Source: Epiperipatus broadwayi (lineage: Eukaryota > Onychophora > Udeonychophora > Euonychophora > Peripatidae). From it: a stretch of DNA of 64,000 nucleotides. The notes beneath the pieces are model-generated. The model was not told where the DNA came from. It made no database searches and saw only the letters and a program-made list of their open reading frames with translations. Shown here in pieces: positions 1 through 11,580 of this stretch (positions are counted from its first letter, which is position 1; each line of letters begins with the position of its first letter). The stretch lies in the NCBI GenBank assembly GCA_028023455.1, contig JAQFVV010006215.1, positions 8,233,230 to 8,297,229 of the forward strand, read 5' to 3'. The translations under genes were made by a program, and so were the position numbers.

Positions 1-1237
1 AAGACTTTATAAAAAAAGCAATATCTTCTATTAACATTGGTTTTTCTCGTACCATATGAATGAATTTGTAATATCAATATATATATATATATAAAACTGG
101 TATTAAATTTTTAGTAAATTATTAATTAATTGGAAAGCACACATAATAATTCTGATATAATTCAATTAATTAAACAGTTAAACAATTAAAGTTCTTAGGT
201 AAACAAATTTCTTCTAGAAAGTTCTTTAAAATGGCAGTCTCTTGAATGATAAAATTATGTCTCTATCGGGATTATTTTAAGCTTATTTTTAAGAAGGAGT
301 AGTTAATCTTAACTTACTGGTTAGCTTAGCGAGTTCACAAAGATTGTAGATTACTATGCATAGTTTTTTTTTGTGGGAGAATGAGCTCAGCCATCAGTTA
401 TAAGTTGATCTTGGACTATCCTACTGGTTGGTCACGAAAGCTTTTCTGGTGTCAGACTTCAGGAGCGATGTCAGCAAAAGCCCTGGTCCACTCCAACATG
501 CAGAATTGTTTCAGCGTAGAGTGGTCCTGGATATATTTTTGTTATCCAGGACCAACCATAGGAAAAACAGACAAAACAAGACACTGATCAAACTGGTCTC
601 TTCCTTTTTATACTCGAGGTCCAGTTTTCAGATTTCTGCGCATACCTTTTGTTTTTGTCAAAAATACACGTTAATAATCCTGTGCATTCTTTTATATTTT
701 TCAGTTAAAAAGTCTTTATTTTTTTAGCATAATTCTGCCATCTTTAATTAGCTAAAAAGATTTTTCTTTTAGCTTATCTGGATTAGTAATTTGTGTGTCT
801 TTTGTTCTTTCCAATTTTTACTTTTATTTTTAATTAGATAAAAAAAAAATATGGACGAAAAATTTAACTTTCATTGTACATTTTAAAAAAATAAATTATA
901 CAAACTAAAAAAAAATTTAATTGCGACTTTTTAATAAGATCGCTAAATTTACTTTTTCCTAGCTTTTACCAAATGCCAATATATTTGTACCATATATAAA
1001 TAAACGGTACAATATATATACACACATAATATGATATTTCAACTATCCTGCAGCCTTCCTCAGAGCCACTTCTATTTCAATTTATATTCACAATTGAATT
1101 ATTACTATTATTCATTGCAAGAATCAATAATTCAATAATATATGTATTTTCAGGGTTAATCTATCATTAAAAATCATTCAGACAAAATTAAAAGTTGTTA
1201 CAAAATGAAAATTGAGCTAATTAATTAAAAGACTTAC
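1..1237. other. Intron (incomplete) with LTR-promoter-like patch
   Basis: This is AT-rich intron sequence 3' (on the minus strand) of the leftmost visible cadherin exon. The next exon should begin in phase 2, and I did not find it here. About 350-690 is less AT-rich than its surroundings. Read on the minus strand it has a TATA-like TATAAAAAGG followed by a TCAGT initiator-like motif, as in retroelement LTR promoters. It also shares the 13-mer TATCCTACTGGTT (plus strand) with the leader of the gypsy element near 21480. I suspect an LTR fragment but see no boundaries. The two short overlapping open frames at 381-727 do not look like genes. Confidence 0.35.
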
Positions 1238-1440
1238 CTATTTTGTTCCATCTGGTTAGAATGATCAGTAGCTACCAGCATTAATGGATAGTAACCATTT
1301 GGATAGTCACAAGGATCAAAAGAATTGATCTTACTTATGCTTCCAGAATCATTTATTGCAAAATGAGATATAGAACTGATGTTTATAATGCTATAAGTGA
1401 TCTTTCCATTTTCATCCATATCCACATCAGTTGCTTTAAC
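1238..1440 (-). CDS. Cadherin exon: EC repeat d (first part)
   Basis: This internal exon has 203 bp, a phase 0 start and a phase 2 end. The minus-strand acceptor is CTTTAAG at 1442-1441 and the donor is AG|GTAAGT after 1238. It encodes a cadherin strand pattern starting VKATDVDMDENGKITYSI, with the calcium-binding DVDMDENG acidic loop. It then has a noncanonical stretch in place of the usual LDRE motif, CDYPNGYYPLMLVATD, and ends SNQMEQNR. It continues the EC repeat begun in exon 5180-5332. It closely resembles exon 61344-61543 in motif order, in the Cys-x-Tyr-Pro motif, in the SNQxEQNR end and in the phase 2 splice site. This suggests a duplicated multi-EC module. Cadherin ECs act extracellularly in calcium-dependent adhesion. 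Which cadherin this is remains unresolved. Confidence 0.85.
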
Positions 1441-4400
1441 CTTAAAGAAGTGTTTTTAAAACAATATTTATAAAAGAATAAATATAATATCAAAATATAT
1501 ATTGATTTTTTTGTTTATTATTTATTACTCTATGAATAATAAATAATATTTTTAGATATGAGATAAAAGATAATTGTAGTAGTAATGAAATTAAGAATTT
1601 TGTAGATAAGCATCATAGATCATTGTTTCAGAAATCTTTTGAGGCTTTTTCTTTAAGCAAGAAGATGAATTCTGCTATATAAATATTAAAAGAAGGAATA
1701 ATGAAGAAGAATGTGTAAAGAAATTAAAAATAAAAGTGCTCAACATGATAAACTCTACAAAATAAAAAGGCTAAATAATATAATGATAAATCTGCTCAAT
1801 CTTTAAATTAAAATTTATTTGTACGAAATCACTTATAAAATAGTATAAAATCTTCATTGTTTGAAAATAAAATCGATTTGGAAAAATAATCTAAAAGTAA
1901 AATCAATAAAATATATAATAAAATTGGAAATTCAAAAATAAATAGACAAATGTAAAGTGTCCATTGTTTACAAATTATTTACATTATATTCTTAATATTG
2001 TATTCTACCCTAGTTCAATCAGCATGTCTAACAATTAAAATTCAATGGATTTCTGTGTGATACACACTAGTAGAATAATAAACACATTGCTTTATTCTTT
2101 TTTTCCTAGTAGATGTTTTGCAAAATGTAATAAAACATATTGAGTATTGTTAATTACCACCAACTATTTTGAAATATTGTCATTTGTAACAAATTATTAA
2201 GGCCATCTGTTTATTTATTCATCGTATATTTTCCATAATTTATCTTTTATTCATATTAATCATGTATTCACACAAGAACACTTAATTCATCAAGTGACAA
2301 CCATTTCATTGTGAAAATAGACAATATCATTTTGTGTTTACATTACATATGCTTCTAACAACTATTTAAGTTTTTTCATTCCCATAAGACACAATAATTT
2401 TTTTGCAACAAATCTAGTAGATTTGATTGGTTACAAATATTTTCAGGTATATTAGTCATTTTATTGCAAACATATAGTTGTATACATAGTAATTTATAAA
2501 TAAATTAAATATATTTATGTATTGGGTTTCAAACATATATTCACTTGTATATTTATAGTGAATCAAAACAAAAGTATAAAATTATTATACATGTTAAAAT
2601 ATTTAGTTTTTCAACTTTATGTACATTGGTGAAGTAAAGGTTTATTCAGTTCAATTTGTTGGCTATGGATGAGTCCATATTCATCCAGTTATATGTAAAC
2701 ACTAATTTATTAAAATTAATGATTTACATATTCCACTTTTTGGAAAGTTATACACTATTCTCTTTACTAATGGCATGGTTATTGTTAGTGCTAAACCAAG
2801 CTTCTTTCATTTTGCATTTTCTGTCATCTCTTTTGATGCAGACCATATTTACATGTAAGTATTATAATATTCCCAGACACCTACAAGTGTTATGAATCTG
2901 GTTTAATCAGCTGAAAGCATGCTCAATCACAAACAACCATTTAAATAGAACAAACCTTAAATTTGCCAATGTTCATAACATTGAAAAACTAATTACAGTA
3001 GAATAAGTAAAAGAAAATAACCTGAATATTATGCTAAAACATATATATATAATTATTCAAAACAATACAATAATTAATACAGTAAAAAATATTTTAAAAA
3101 CAAATATATACTACAATTTAATAGAAGTACTTTCAACAATATATGTAGTTGTTATCAACTAGATTCAAATTGTATTACAAAAAAACCATTACAAATGTAA
3201 ACAAAAAGAAATACGTCATACATCAATTTTCCCACAATTCATTAATTTTTATATTGGCAGCCTGTCTATTTATCAAATGTTGCTTTTCACTTTTTATTAA
3301 CATAGCTTCTTTAATTTTGCATTTATTATTATTTTTTTCAATACACAAAATCTTAACTTTATTAAAATCAAAATCAAAACCATAGTTGCCTGTTACATTA
3401 TGATCAAAAAATACTGAAGGTAATACGTCATCATTTCTAACATTCTCGATGTACATTGGAGAAAAGATCAAAGGAGCATTTGTTGTTATATAAACGAGTA
3501 CAAAAATCAAGACAAGACAATGTTAGAAATGATGACGTATCACTTTCAGTATTTTTTGATCATAATGTAACATGTAATTATGGTTTTGATTTTAATAAAG
3601 TTACGATTTTGTGTATTGAAAAAAATAATAATAAATGCAAAATTAAAGAAACTATGTTAATAAAAAGTGAAAAGCAACATTTGATAAATAGACAGGCTGC
3701 CAATATAAAAATTAATGAATTATGGGAAAATTGATGTATGACGTATTTCTTTTTGTTTACATTTGTAACGGTTTTTTTGTAATACAATTTGAATCTAGTT
3801 GATAACAACTACATAGATAGTTGAAAGTACTTCTATTAAATTGTGGTATAAATTTGTTTTTAAAATATTTTTTACTGTATTAATTGTTGTATTGTTTTGA
3901 ATAATTATATATATTTTATTATAACTGGAATACAGACATTGATTAATAATTTATATATATATATATATTATGTAATATATTTTATTTATTATATTTAGAT
4001 ATTGCATTTTTATATGTTCATATTTTTATAATTAGTCATTAACATGCATTTTTTAAAAGAATATCTTTATATATTTTTTTCCAATTTTTTTTAATTTTTA
4101 TCAGTACACTTGTCACCTCAATAATACCATATTATAATTTGTACCTGCACAGAAACTCAGAATACCATCTCTCATTACACAAGCATACCTCAAACAAACT
4201 TTGCTCTTCAAGTGAACTAGATGTTTCACCCCAGAAACAAAATTTTCCATATAATAGTGCCATTTAGTAGTGCAAGCAATAGTGAACAATGGATGCTAGA
4301 AGATCTGTGAATATCTCCAAACTCATGTTGACACATCACTCTTATGAAAAGTAAGAGACAGTTTCTATCCACTTTTAACATCTGGGTGAATAATTATTGG

Positions 4401-5179
4401 ACTGTTTTTCAAATTTTTGATTTTTATCTGCATATCTCTCAATTTCAACATTATATAGAAAAAGGCTAATCAAGGATTTATTATAACAACATTGTTTTCT
4501 GAAGAAAGTTATAGCAATATAACAAAAATGTTCAATAAGCTGTACCTAAACTATTGTTTTAAATAATTACAATAATTATATCAGAAAAATATGATTATTG
4601 GAAAATATTAAACTTATTTTTTCTCTAAATGTATTCCATAATATCTATAGTAATAAGTGTACATATACTGTAATTAAAATAATTTTTAAAATTATAAAAA
4701 AACCTAAACTGCAGTAGTAACCAAAGATCTGTTTAAAAATATATATAATGGAAATATCAGAAGTATTAACAGTAACCAAAAATAAATACATTTCTTGACA
4801 AAAACTAAAACAATATCTAAAATAAACTGAAATTATATTAATGTATTATATAAACAAAGATTTACACTATTTTTATAATGGCAACTTACAGTATATGTAC
4901 ATTAATTTAAGTAATAATAGTTCTTTGCTTATATACCAAGTGCATATCACTAGAATAAAAGTATAAAAATGTCCAGTCACTGCCCAAACATTGTTTTTTT
5001 TTTCAGCAATGCTACTACATAAATAAATATAAAGTTTGAATTGACCAAAAAGTTCTAGGAACTATTTAAAATTAGGACTTTATTCACAAAGTAGCTTTGC
5101 AGAAAAAACATAACTGTTTGGAGAAGTGACTTGACTTGACATTTTACTTTGCTTATCTAAATTATACAATAAAACATAC
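1441..5179. other. Cadherin intron, 3.7 kb
   Basis: This AT-rich intron holds the inverted Penelope pair at 3043-3915. The rest (1441-3042 and 3916-5179) shows no coding exon or recognisable element, only AT-rich low-complexity sequence. Confidence 0.7.
3043..3915. mobile_element. Head-to-head inverted pair of Penelope-like element 3' ends
   Basis: Two arms of roughly 400 bp are near-identical inverted copies around a spacer at about 3447-3512. Each arm encodes the same C-terminal segment: minus strand 3510 to 3223 and plus strand 3456 to 3734. The segment contains KILCIEKNNNKCKIKEAMLI and then LINRQ...INELWEN. This matches the tail of the GIY-YIG endonuclease of Penelope-like elements, where E and K/R-K-x-x-E-A-x-x-I precede a conserved N-R-x and a terminal W. 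The 5' truncated ends meet in the middle and the 3' ends point outward. No reverse transcriptase is left. The family assignment rests on motif resemblance. The palindrome is seen directly. Confidence 0.7.
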
Positions 5180-5332
5180 TATTCCAATAAAGCCATCTTT
5201 ATCTTCAAACTCAGCCACATATTCAAATTGAGGATTGTTATCATTCATATCTATCAAATGAATAGTCACTGTTGCATTATCTTCTTGATTTGAAACAGTA
5301 TTTGAAGGAGATGCATTTTCATTTGCAGTGAT
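5180..5332 (-). CDS. Cadherin exon: end of EC c, DxNDN linker, start of EC d
   Basis: This exon has 153 bp and phase 0 at both ends. The acceptor is AAATTTAG before 5332 and the donor is ATA|GTATGT after 5180. It starts ITANENASPSNTV and carries the last strand and calcium linker as ATVTIHLIDMNDNNPQF, a canonical cadherin DxNDNxPxF signature. It then begins the next EC with YVAEFEDKDGFIGI. Joined to exon 5418-5555 it completes EC c, and joined to exon 1238-1440 it opens EC d. The 85-bp intron to the right is the shortest but one in the gene. Confidence 0.9.
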
Positions 5333-5417
5333 CTAAATTTAAGAAATAATAAATCAATTATGATTATGTTTATTATTATTTTTATGTAAACATTTTTTGA
5401 GAAATTTTCAATCTTAC

Positions 5418-5555
5418 TGTCAAAATAAATGGCTCTGGATGAGTTTCTCTATCCAACACAGCTGTATCTTTTACAGTAATGATTCCAGTGTTAGAATCAA
5501 TTACAAAATCATTCTGACTGTTGGAAATGTCATATGTGAATGCAGCATTAAGACC
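5418..5555 (-). CDS. Cadherin exon: core of EC c
   Basis: This exon has 138 bp and phase 0 at both ends. The acceptor is CATTTAG before 5555 and the donor is ACA|GTAAGA after 5418. The peptide runs GLNAAFTYDISNSQNDFVID, then SNTGIITVKD and LDRETHPEPFILT. This is a textbook EC centre with the N-x-x-x-x-Y-x-I, x-T-G-x-I and LDRE motifs. LDRE supplies calcium ligands. It follows directly on ...SAQDKDK from exon 27538-27714, and together they give the A-x-D-x-D calcium loop. The intron separating those two exons is about 22 kb. Confidence 0.9.
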
Positions 5556-6949
5556 CTAAATGGGGCAAAAGAAAATGAAATGCCATTATAAAAAATATTC
5601 TAAGTTATTTTTACGTAAAATAATTAGCTCTATGCAAATAGTAAAATTAAAGAAAAGGTAAATATATTTGTTATAGGCATAATGAGTATTATAAAATAAC
5701 CATATATACATTGTGGACTTTTTGATATAAAAGATTTCTCTATTTGAAGAACATTGCTAAGACTTTATAATAAATCTCTTTTAAATAAATATCTTTATTG
5801 TCGATAAAAGTTGTTAGTAAAAAAAGATAAATATCGGCAAAAATCTTTTATATATTTATTCTTCACAATCAAAGGTAAGAATTGAGAATTATTAAATCCA
5901 TCTTCATGTTATATCCACAATCTGGGATATAAAATATTGACTGGACAAAACTTAGACATTTTTTCATGTTAATTGGAACTGATTATTTTATTTTAATCAT
6001 AACAAAATAAACAAAAAATATTCAATATAATGTTAATATATACTTATAGTTAAAGAATGCAAGGGTTTATTAATAAATTTTCATATTTTGTTTAGATAAA
6101 TCTTTACATGAATTTGTTATATAGTATACACACATATGTTTGTATATTCCTGATAGCTAGCCTTCAAATTATTAATAAGTAAACAATTACTCAATGATTC
6201 TTAACTAAACTGTAAACAAATGTGTAAAACCAATCATTTGGCTGGACTGGTAAATAATATGTGAACAATATATATACATCTTTTAACAATTTCTTTTTTC
6301 GTTTTGGCACAAATTTTTTTAAAATTTTGCTTTGCTTAGCAAAATTAAGTTTAATCTTATTTACAAATAAAATTTATAACTGTTATCAAAATTTTAGAAG
6401 GATAGACATTAGTAATTAATAAACAAATACAAATGACCAATGAATTGCAATAAAGACTGTGCTAGTATTAATTTTAAAAGATACACAAATCACATTATGC
6501 AAAACAAAATCAATAAAATAATAACAATTAAACCAACTGTAGACTTTATCAAAATATTTTAACCAAATCTGAATTGCTACCAAGATTACCCATCTATTTA
6601 TGTCTAAATAAATTTATAATTCCATCATTTCCTGCTATTGGATGCTGTCCTTTAAGAACCAAAATTTCTGAAGGGTTCAATAAACTACATGATAGTAGAG
6701 GTTGTTGAAACAACATCCCTCTCCAAATGATCTATGCCTATAGTATGTATTATTAAGTAAAGAAGAACATATTTTCTGGAAATATAATTGCACAATAAAT
6801 ATACTCAATAATTATGCTTCATCTTCAATTAAACTAATAGGCCATAGAATATTTTCAAAAATTGAACACATGCTTATCTACTTCAATTATTGATTAATAA
6901 TGAAGCCTTAAGAGCATTGGACATTATTACATACAAATGACTTTATAAA

Positions 6950-7690
6950 GCAATAAATTCTATTTGGAATCTCAGCAGCTCCAGCCACCATTCCAGCTAA
7001 TGGTCAATCCACTTTTTGCTTGAATACCAAGGGCCATTCCCTATTTTGATGACTTCCTACTAGTGATTAAGTATAAAGGAAACTTGGTGGACACAAGAAA
7101 AGCTGTATAATAAATTTAAGGAAGCAGGAAATAAATAACATCTGGAAAGTGCATATTTGAAGCCAAAGAAATATGATTTCTTGCTTATACAATAACAGTG
7201 CAGTAAAACTTTCTCCACTAAAATGATAATAAATACTATACTAAAAACAAAAACTCAATAAAAAAGTTCCAAAATTTTCTAAGGTTCATTAATTATTATA
7301 AAGCTTAATTCAGTACAAAACAAAATTGTAAAAACATTACAATGGCTCTAGGTAAAAAGGCTAAATGTAAATGAGCTATAAATACAATTAAACTGTTACG
7401 AAATTGAAAGAATAATAGCAAATTCAAGTGTGTAATTCATTATGATCCAAAAGTTGATTTGCTGTTTACATGTGATGCTTTATCTGTAAGTATCACAGCA
7501 ATTTTAGCTTATCATAATAAAGATGGACCTGACCAGCCTATTATATTTATGCTTTGCATGCTGAGAGGTGCTGAAAAAATATTCACAGATAGAGAAACTT
7601 TGGCATTGATTTCAGGAATTAAAAAATTTCACCAATATGTTCATAAAAGATTGCTCACCTTTTAAATATTCCAAAAGTCATTGCTAGGTA
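6950..7690 (+). pseudogene. Decayed gypsy pol: RT and RNase H remnant
   Basis: This is a fossil Ty3/gypsy fragment. Around 7030-7070 the plus strand reads IPYFDDFLLV, the RT catalytic YxDD box, followed by a broken L-x-x-x-K-C stretch. At 7459-7665 an open segment reads DLLFTCDALSVSITAILAY, then ETLALISGIKKFHQYVHKR. This corresponds to the RNase H region (canonical TCDAS, EALA-x-x-x-x-x-KKFHQYLYGR). Stops and frameshifts are frequent, so it cannot be functional. The wording KKFHQY is shared with the young gypsy copy at 17028-21983, so the two are related lineages. Confidence 0.7.
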
Positions 7691-7799
7691 TATATAATGC
7701 TGAAAAGGATCTTCACAGTACTATGTGCTGAGTGGTACAAATTTTTGAATGCATATGATTTTAAAATGCAATATATATATATATATATATATAACTCAG

Positions 7800-7861
7800 T
7801 TATCAATATTTAAATTTTTTAACACAGATGAACCCGCAGAATATGTTTTTTATATTGTAAC
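7800..7861 (+). repeat. Penelope terminal repeat fragment
   Basis: The stretch ATCAATATTTAAA...TTTTTTAACACAGATGAACCCGC...TATATTGTAAC matches the right arm of the palindrome at 61851-61915 almost base for base. It is preceded by an (AT)n run. It is probably a leftover terminus of the same Penelope-like family. Confidence 0.55.
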
Positions 7862-8258
7862 ACAAACCCTTTTATCACCTTCCACTTGGTTGGTCTTATT
7901 TCTTAATGAGCATATTGTAGGAAGTAAACAAAGATTGATTTCATTCAATGTTTAATTTTACCAATCCTACAATAATATTTTTTGCTTATCAGAGGATGTA
8001 GCACCATAGAGACTGGAAACATCTAGAAATTTCTAGGTTTGAGATTCCCCAAACAGCGCCACTAGAGTTCCATCTCACTACAACCTTACTAACCCGGACT
8101 TGGTTACATCAAGCATAGCTCAGGAGGCACAAAATTCCTGTAGACCAGTGCAATAATACAATTGATGCAGAATGATGTGGACAAGAGGTATTAAAATTTC
8201 TTGTTATTTATTATAATTTATTTAACAAAACAGGTTTGAATAATTGTCCTTCAAACAT

Positions 8259-8750
8259 CAAACAAAATATTTCATTGACAGTCCCTTGTACCTCTTTGGC
8301 CTACTTCCAATAATAGTTCATTGAGAATTAATGAGTGTAGTTTATTAAGAGTATACTAAAGTCCTTCTTTCAATAGTTTTTTAACAATTTACAATTTTAG
8401 TTACTTAGTGTTAGTTAATTCACAGAGAGGAGTACAATATATGAAGACAACAGAGATAATAATGAAGATAACTGATAGCATTTAATTCAGAGTTTCACTT
8501 AATTCAAACAAAATATTTCATTTATGGTCCATTGTGTCTCTTTGGTATACTTCCAATAATAGTTCAATATGAATTAAAGAATGTAATTTGCTGAGAGTAT
8601 AATAAAGTCCTTCTTTCAATAGTTCTTTACAATTTACATCTTTAGTTACTTAGTGTTACTTAATTCACAGAGAAGAGTACAATATATGAAGACAACAGAA
8701 ATAATAATGAAGACAACTGATAGCATTTAATTCAGAGTTTTACTTAATTC
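8259..8750. repeat. Two-copy tandem repeat, 246-bp unit
   Basis: Unit 1 (8259-8504) and unit 2 (8505-8750) both begin CAAACAAAATATTTCATT. They share most of their length, including ACTTAGTGTTA, AATTCACAGAGA and GACAACAGA, with scattered substitutions and small indels. No coding potential is seen. They lie in the sequence that separates the two fossil gypsy pieces. Confidence 0.75.
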
Positions 8751-9620
8751 TGATATGTAATCTTTCAGGTAGTTGTCACATGTAATGTGGCTTAAATTAA
8801 TTCATGTATGAAGAGGTTCTTACAGACAAAAGCATTTCCATTATTCCAGTTAATTTTGGGTAAGTCAAAGCACAATAAATATATTTCTATTCATTGTTAT
8901 CCAATTCCAGGTTTGAATCAATAATATAAGCACATTTATATTTATTGGTTATTCAGGTAAAATATAAATATGTATTTCCAACTGTCTAGATATCAATTCA
9001 TCTTGCTAATGCATGTATTTGGTATTCACATATTCTTATCCAGATTTGTCATTAATTCACATGTGTAGACTTTTCATTACTTCATTTGGTAACTGGTATT
9101 TTCAATTTCATAAGACATATATATGACATATTCAAGCTGATAAATATATTTTATCTGTATATGCATCAAAAACTCCAGGTATATCGTTGTACATTTAACC
9201 GTGACACATTGTTTTGGTATTCTTACTTCTCAACTTGTATATATAATATGTTTTAATTCAGTGTTTATATTCTTTTTCTTAGAGTTTTCAAATAATAAAT
9301 AAAATTTAAAAAAATTATTTTCTTAATCTTTCAACTTCTTCAAGTATGTGATTCATTATACACGTATAACCATTAAATTTTATTTATGTACTAAATCATA
9401 TTTAAATGTCTGAATTTATTCATAATATAGTATAAATTTACTAATACATTCATTTTGTATATTTGCTAATTTCATCTAGGTTATAAATATGTTATTATAA
9501 TTTTCATTGATGATCTCATTTTAAAAACAAAATCAATAGTTAACAGAATCGTTTTAAATATGCCGCTTTCTTTATCTCTTGGGATAGATCATTTAGAACA
9601 GAAAATAAGATAAAGTTAAT

Positions 9621-9776
9621 ATTAGATCCTATTAATACTGTAGATATTTCACTGTATTTCAATTGCATTTTAATTAAATATATTTTCATTTTAATAATAT
9701 TAGATTCTATTAATAATATAGACATTTCACTGTATTTCAATTGCATTTTAATTAAATATATTTTCATTTTAATAAT
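9621..9776. repeat. Two-copy tandem repeat, 78-bp unit
   Basis: Adjacent copies begin ATTAGATCCTATTAATA and ATTAGATTCTATTAATA and are then nearly identical through GTATTTCAATTGCATTTTAA. The short minus-strand open frame crossing it is a by-product of the repeat. Confidence 0.75.
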
Positions 9777-9904
9777 ATTATTTACTGAGAAATATCAAAT
9801 CTTTCTTACCATAATTTATTCTTTACTATTTCCAGGATTGTTTGCTAGTGGCTTTGTTGAATGACATTTAAATGACAGAAATCTTGCTTTAGTTACCCCA
9901 TTGC

Positions 9905-10245
9905 ATGTAAATGTTTAACAAGCAGATGTTGGATAAGTTAATCATGGAGCAGGCTAAGAAGGAAAAGGGCTATAATTCCCTACTCACACATCTTGGGAGT
10001 TTTAATCTTCGGATACCGTTTATAGTTGTGCTTGATAGATTGCTTCTTGTAGAATGCTTACTAATCGAAACTTCTGTCAGACTCTCCTTTTATATCTTTC
10101 CACTGGATTAAGTTGTTAACCAATAGTATGCCTTGCTGAGAATAGCTTTCTCAGTGGTATGTTTTCTTTTTTCCTGCCGTGATTTCCCTTGGATCTACTT
10201 TCATGTGCTATTTAGCCAAAGGCAACTAACAAAACAACAACAACA
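9905..10245 (-). other. Possible solo-LTR fragment
   Basis: This island is less AT-rich than its surroundings. On the minus strand it carries GATATAAAAGGAGAGTCTGA, a TATA box in an LTR-promoter-like setting, with a CTGAGAAAGC...CTCAG small hairpin upstream. No partner copy or target duplication was found, so this is weak. The 66-codon plus-strand frame inside it is not convincing as a gene. Confidence 0.25.
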
Positions 10246-10849
10246 TGTTTTTAGATTTCTAATCTAGTTCACAAACAACATTTTAAATCCCAATTTATTA
10301 AACTTTTATTTATTAATGTTTCAATTTCATTAATAAGAAATTTTGTTTTTTATTAAAAAGAAAAATTCTTGTTCTTTAAAACTTTTATCATTTTTCTTTC
10401 TTTAAAAAAATGATTTTAATCACTAAAGTTTGTGTACCTTTCTTGATGAACTGCATTTGTGAAAACTACACATTTTTTTATTTCTCCAATTTTAAAATTA
10501 TTTTGAATCATTCTGAATGTGAGAATGTAACTAAATATAAATGTAAATGAAACTAATGCATCTGTTTCAATATATATATATAAGAAAAAAACTATCATAT
10601 TAATCCACTCAATTAACTTTCTGAAAATAGTGAATAAGAAAAGTGAAAAAAGCAATTAGTTAATGTGATTATGTTGGTGAATGGTGACCAAACAAATAAT
10701 AAAAGATTATCCCAATGGATTGCAAATAATCAAAGACAGTGGTGTTTGAGCAAGTCAATATGCTTAAAATCCAGTTAATTTGCAACTAAACATAAATAAA
10801 GCATTTTGGGTGAGAAGGTAAGAGTTATCCATAGTTAATGATATACATT

Positions 10850-11580
10850 ATGGAACATAAGAATTGTTCCACCTAAAGAATACAAAAAAATTCTAGCTCA
10901 TTGCATTGTGAATGCCCAGGCAAAATAAAAATGAAAATTTTGGCATCGCCATATGTATGGTGATTTGCTTTAGATTCAAACATTGAATCATAGGTCTGCT
11001 AATGCTAGAAATTCCAATTAAATCAAACAAAATAAGAGTCAGTACTTGGTCTTAATCAGCAGGGATATGGAAAGATTTCACATAGACCACATATACCCAT
11101 GGAAAGATGACCAATTTCTTATTGACATTGATCCCATCTATAAATTATTAAATGTAGCAGAAATATCTTCTTTCCAAGCATAAGCAATTATTGGAAAAAT
11201 TAAAAATGATTTATATGCATAGTTTTTATATAAGCAATTTAGTGACTTCTATGCAAAAATGATATTAAACATATCTTGGCATCACTGTTCAATCCACAAA
11301 GTGATAGACAAGCTGAATAGAATAAATATAAATCTAGGCAAATAAGTAGTAAGAGTTTGAAATGTGTTTATACCCAAAATACTGATGAAACAGAACACAA
11401 TCACAAACACTATTCACAACAACAAGCTAAAATGACAAAGTATTGCATGCTAAGGACTAAATTATCTCTTTTTAGACCTTTCATAAATGTAGCAGTGAAT
11501 GGTAGCTATTTTAAAGTAAAAAAAAAAGATAGTACGCTAAATGTATCTGAAGAAGAAACAGAATACCAGCTACTGTAATC
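10850..11580 (+). pseudogene. Decayed gypsy integrase remnant
   Basis: Broken plus-strand frames match a Ty3/gypsy integrase. Near 11075-11130 the reading RFHIDHIYPWKDDQFLIDI corresponds to the canonical W-E-R-x-H-x-D-x-x-G-P-W start of the catalytic core, with the first catalytic Asp. Near 11430-11480 the reading KMTKYCMLRTKLSLFRP corresponds to the L-x-G-R-x-L-R-T-x-L-S-L-L-x-P motif after the core. Many stops are present. It has the same strand and order as the RT/RNase H remnant at 6950-7690. The two are probably one old element split by the intervening 3 kb. Confidence 0.6.

Noticed and set aside
3149-3808. Two 76-78 aa open frames with hydrophobic stretches on opposite strands, looking like a pair of small membrane proteins
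   Set aside because: They are the antisense shadow of the Penelope endonuclease tail in the two palindrome arms. Their duplication follows from the inverted repeat.
7450-7665. Small host gene at 7459-7665
   Set aside because: The peptide matches gypsy RNase H motifs and is flanked by broken RT sequence on the same strand.
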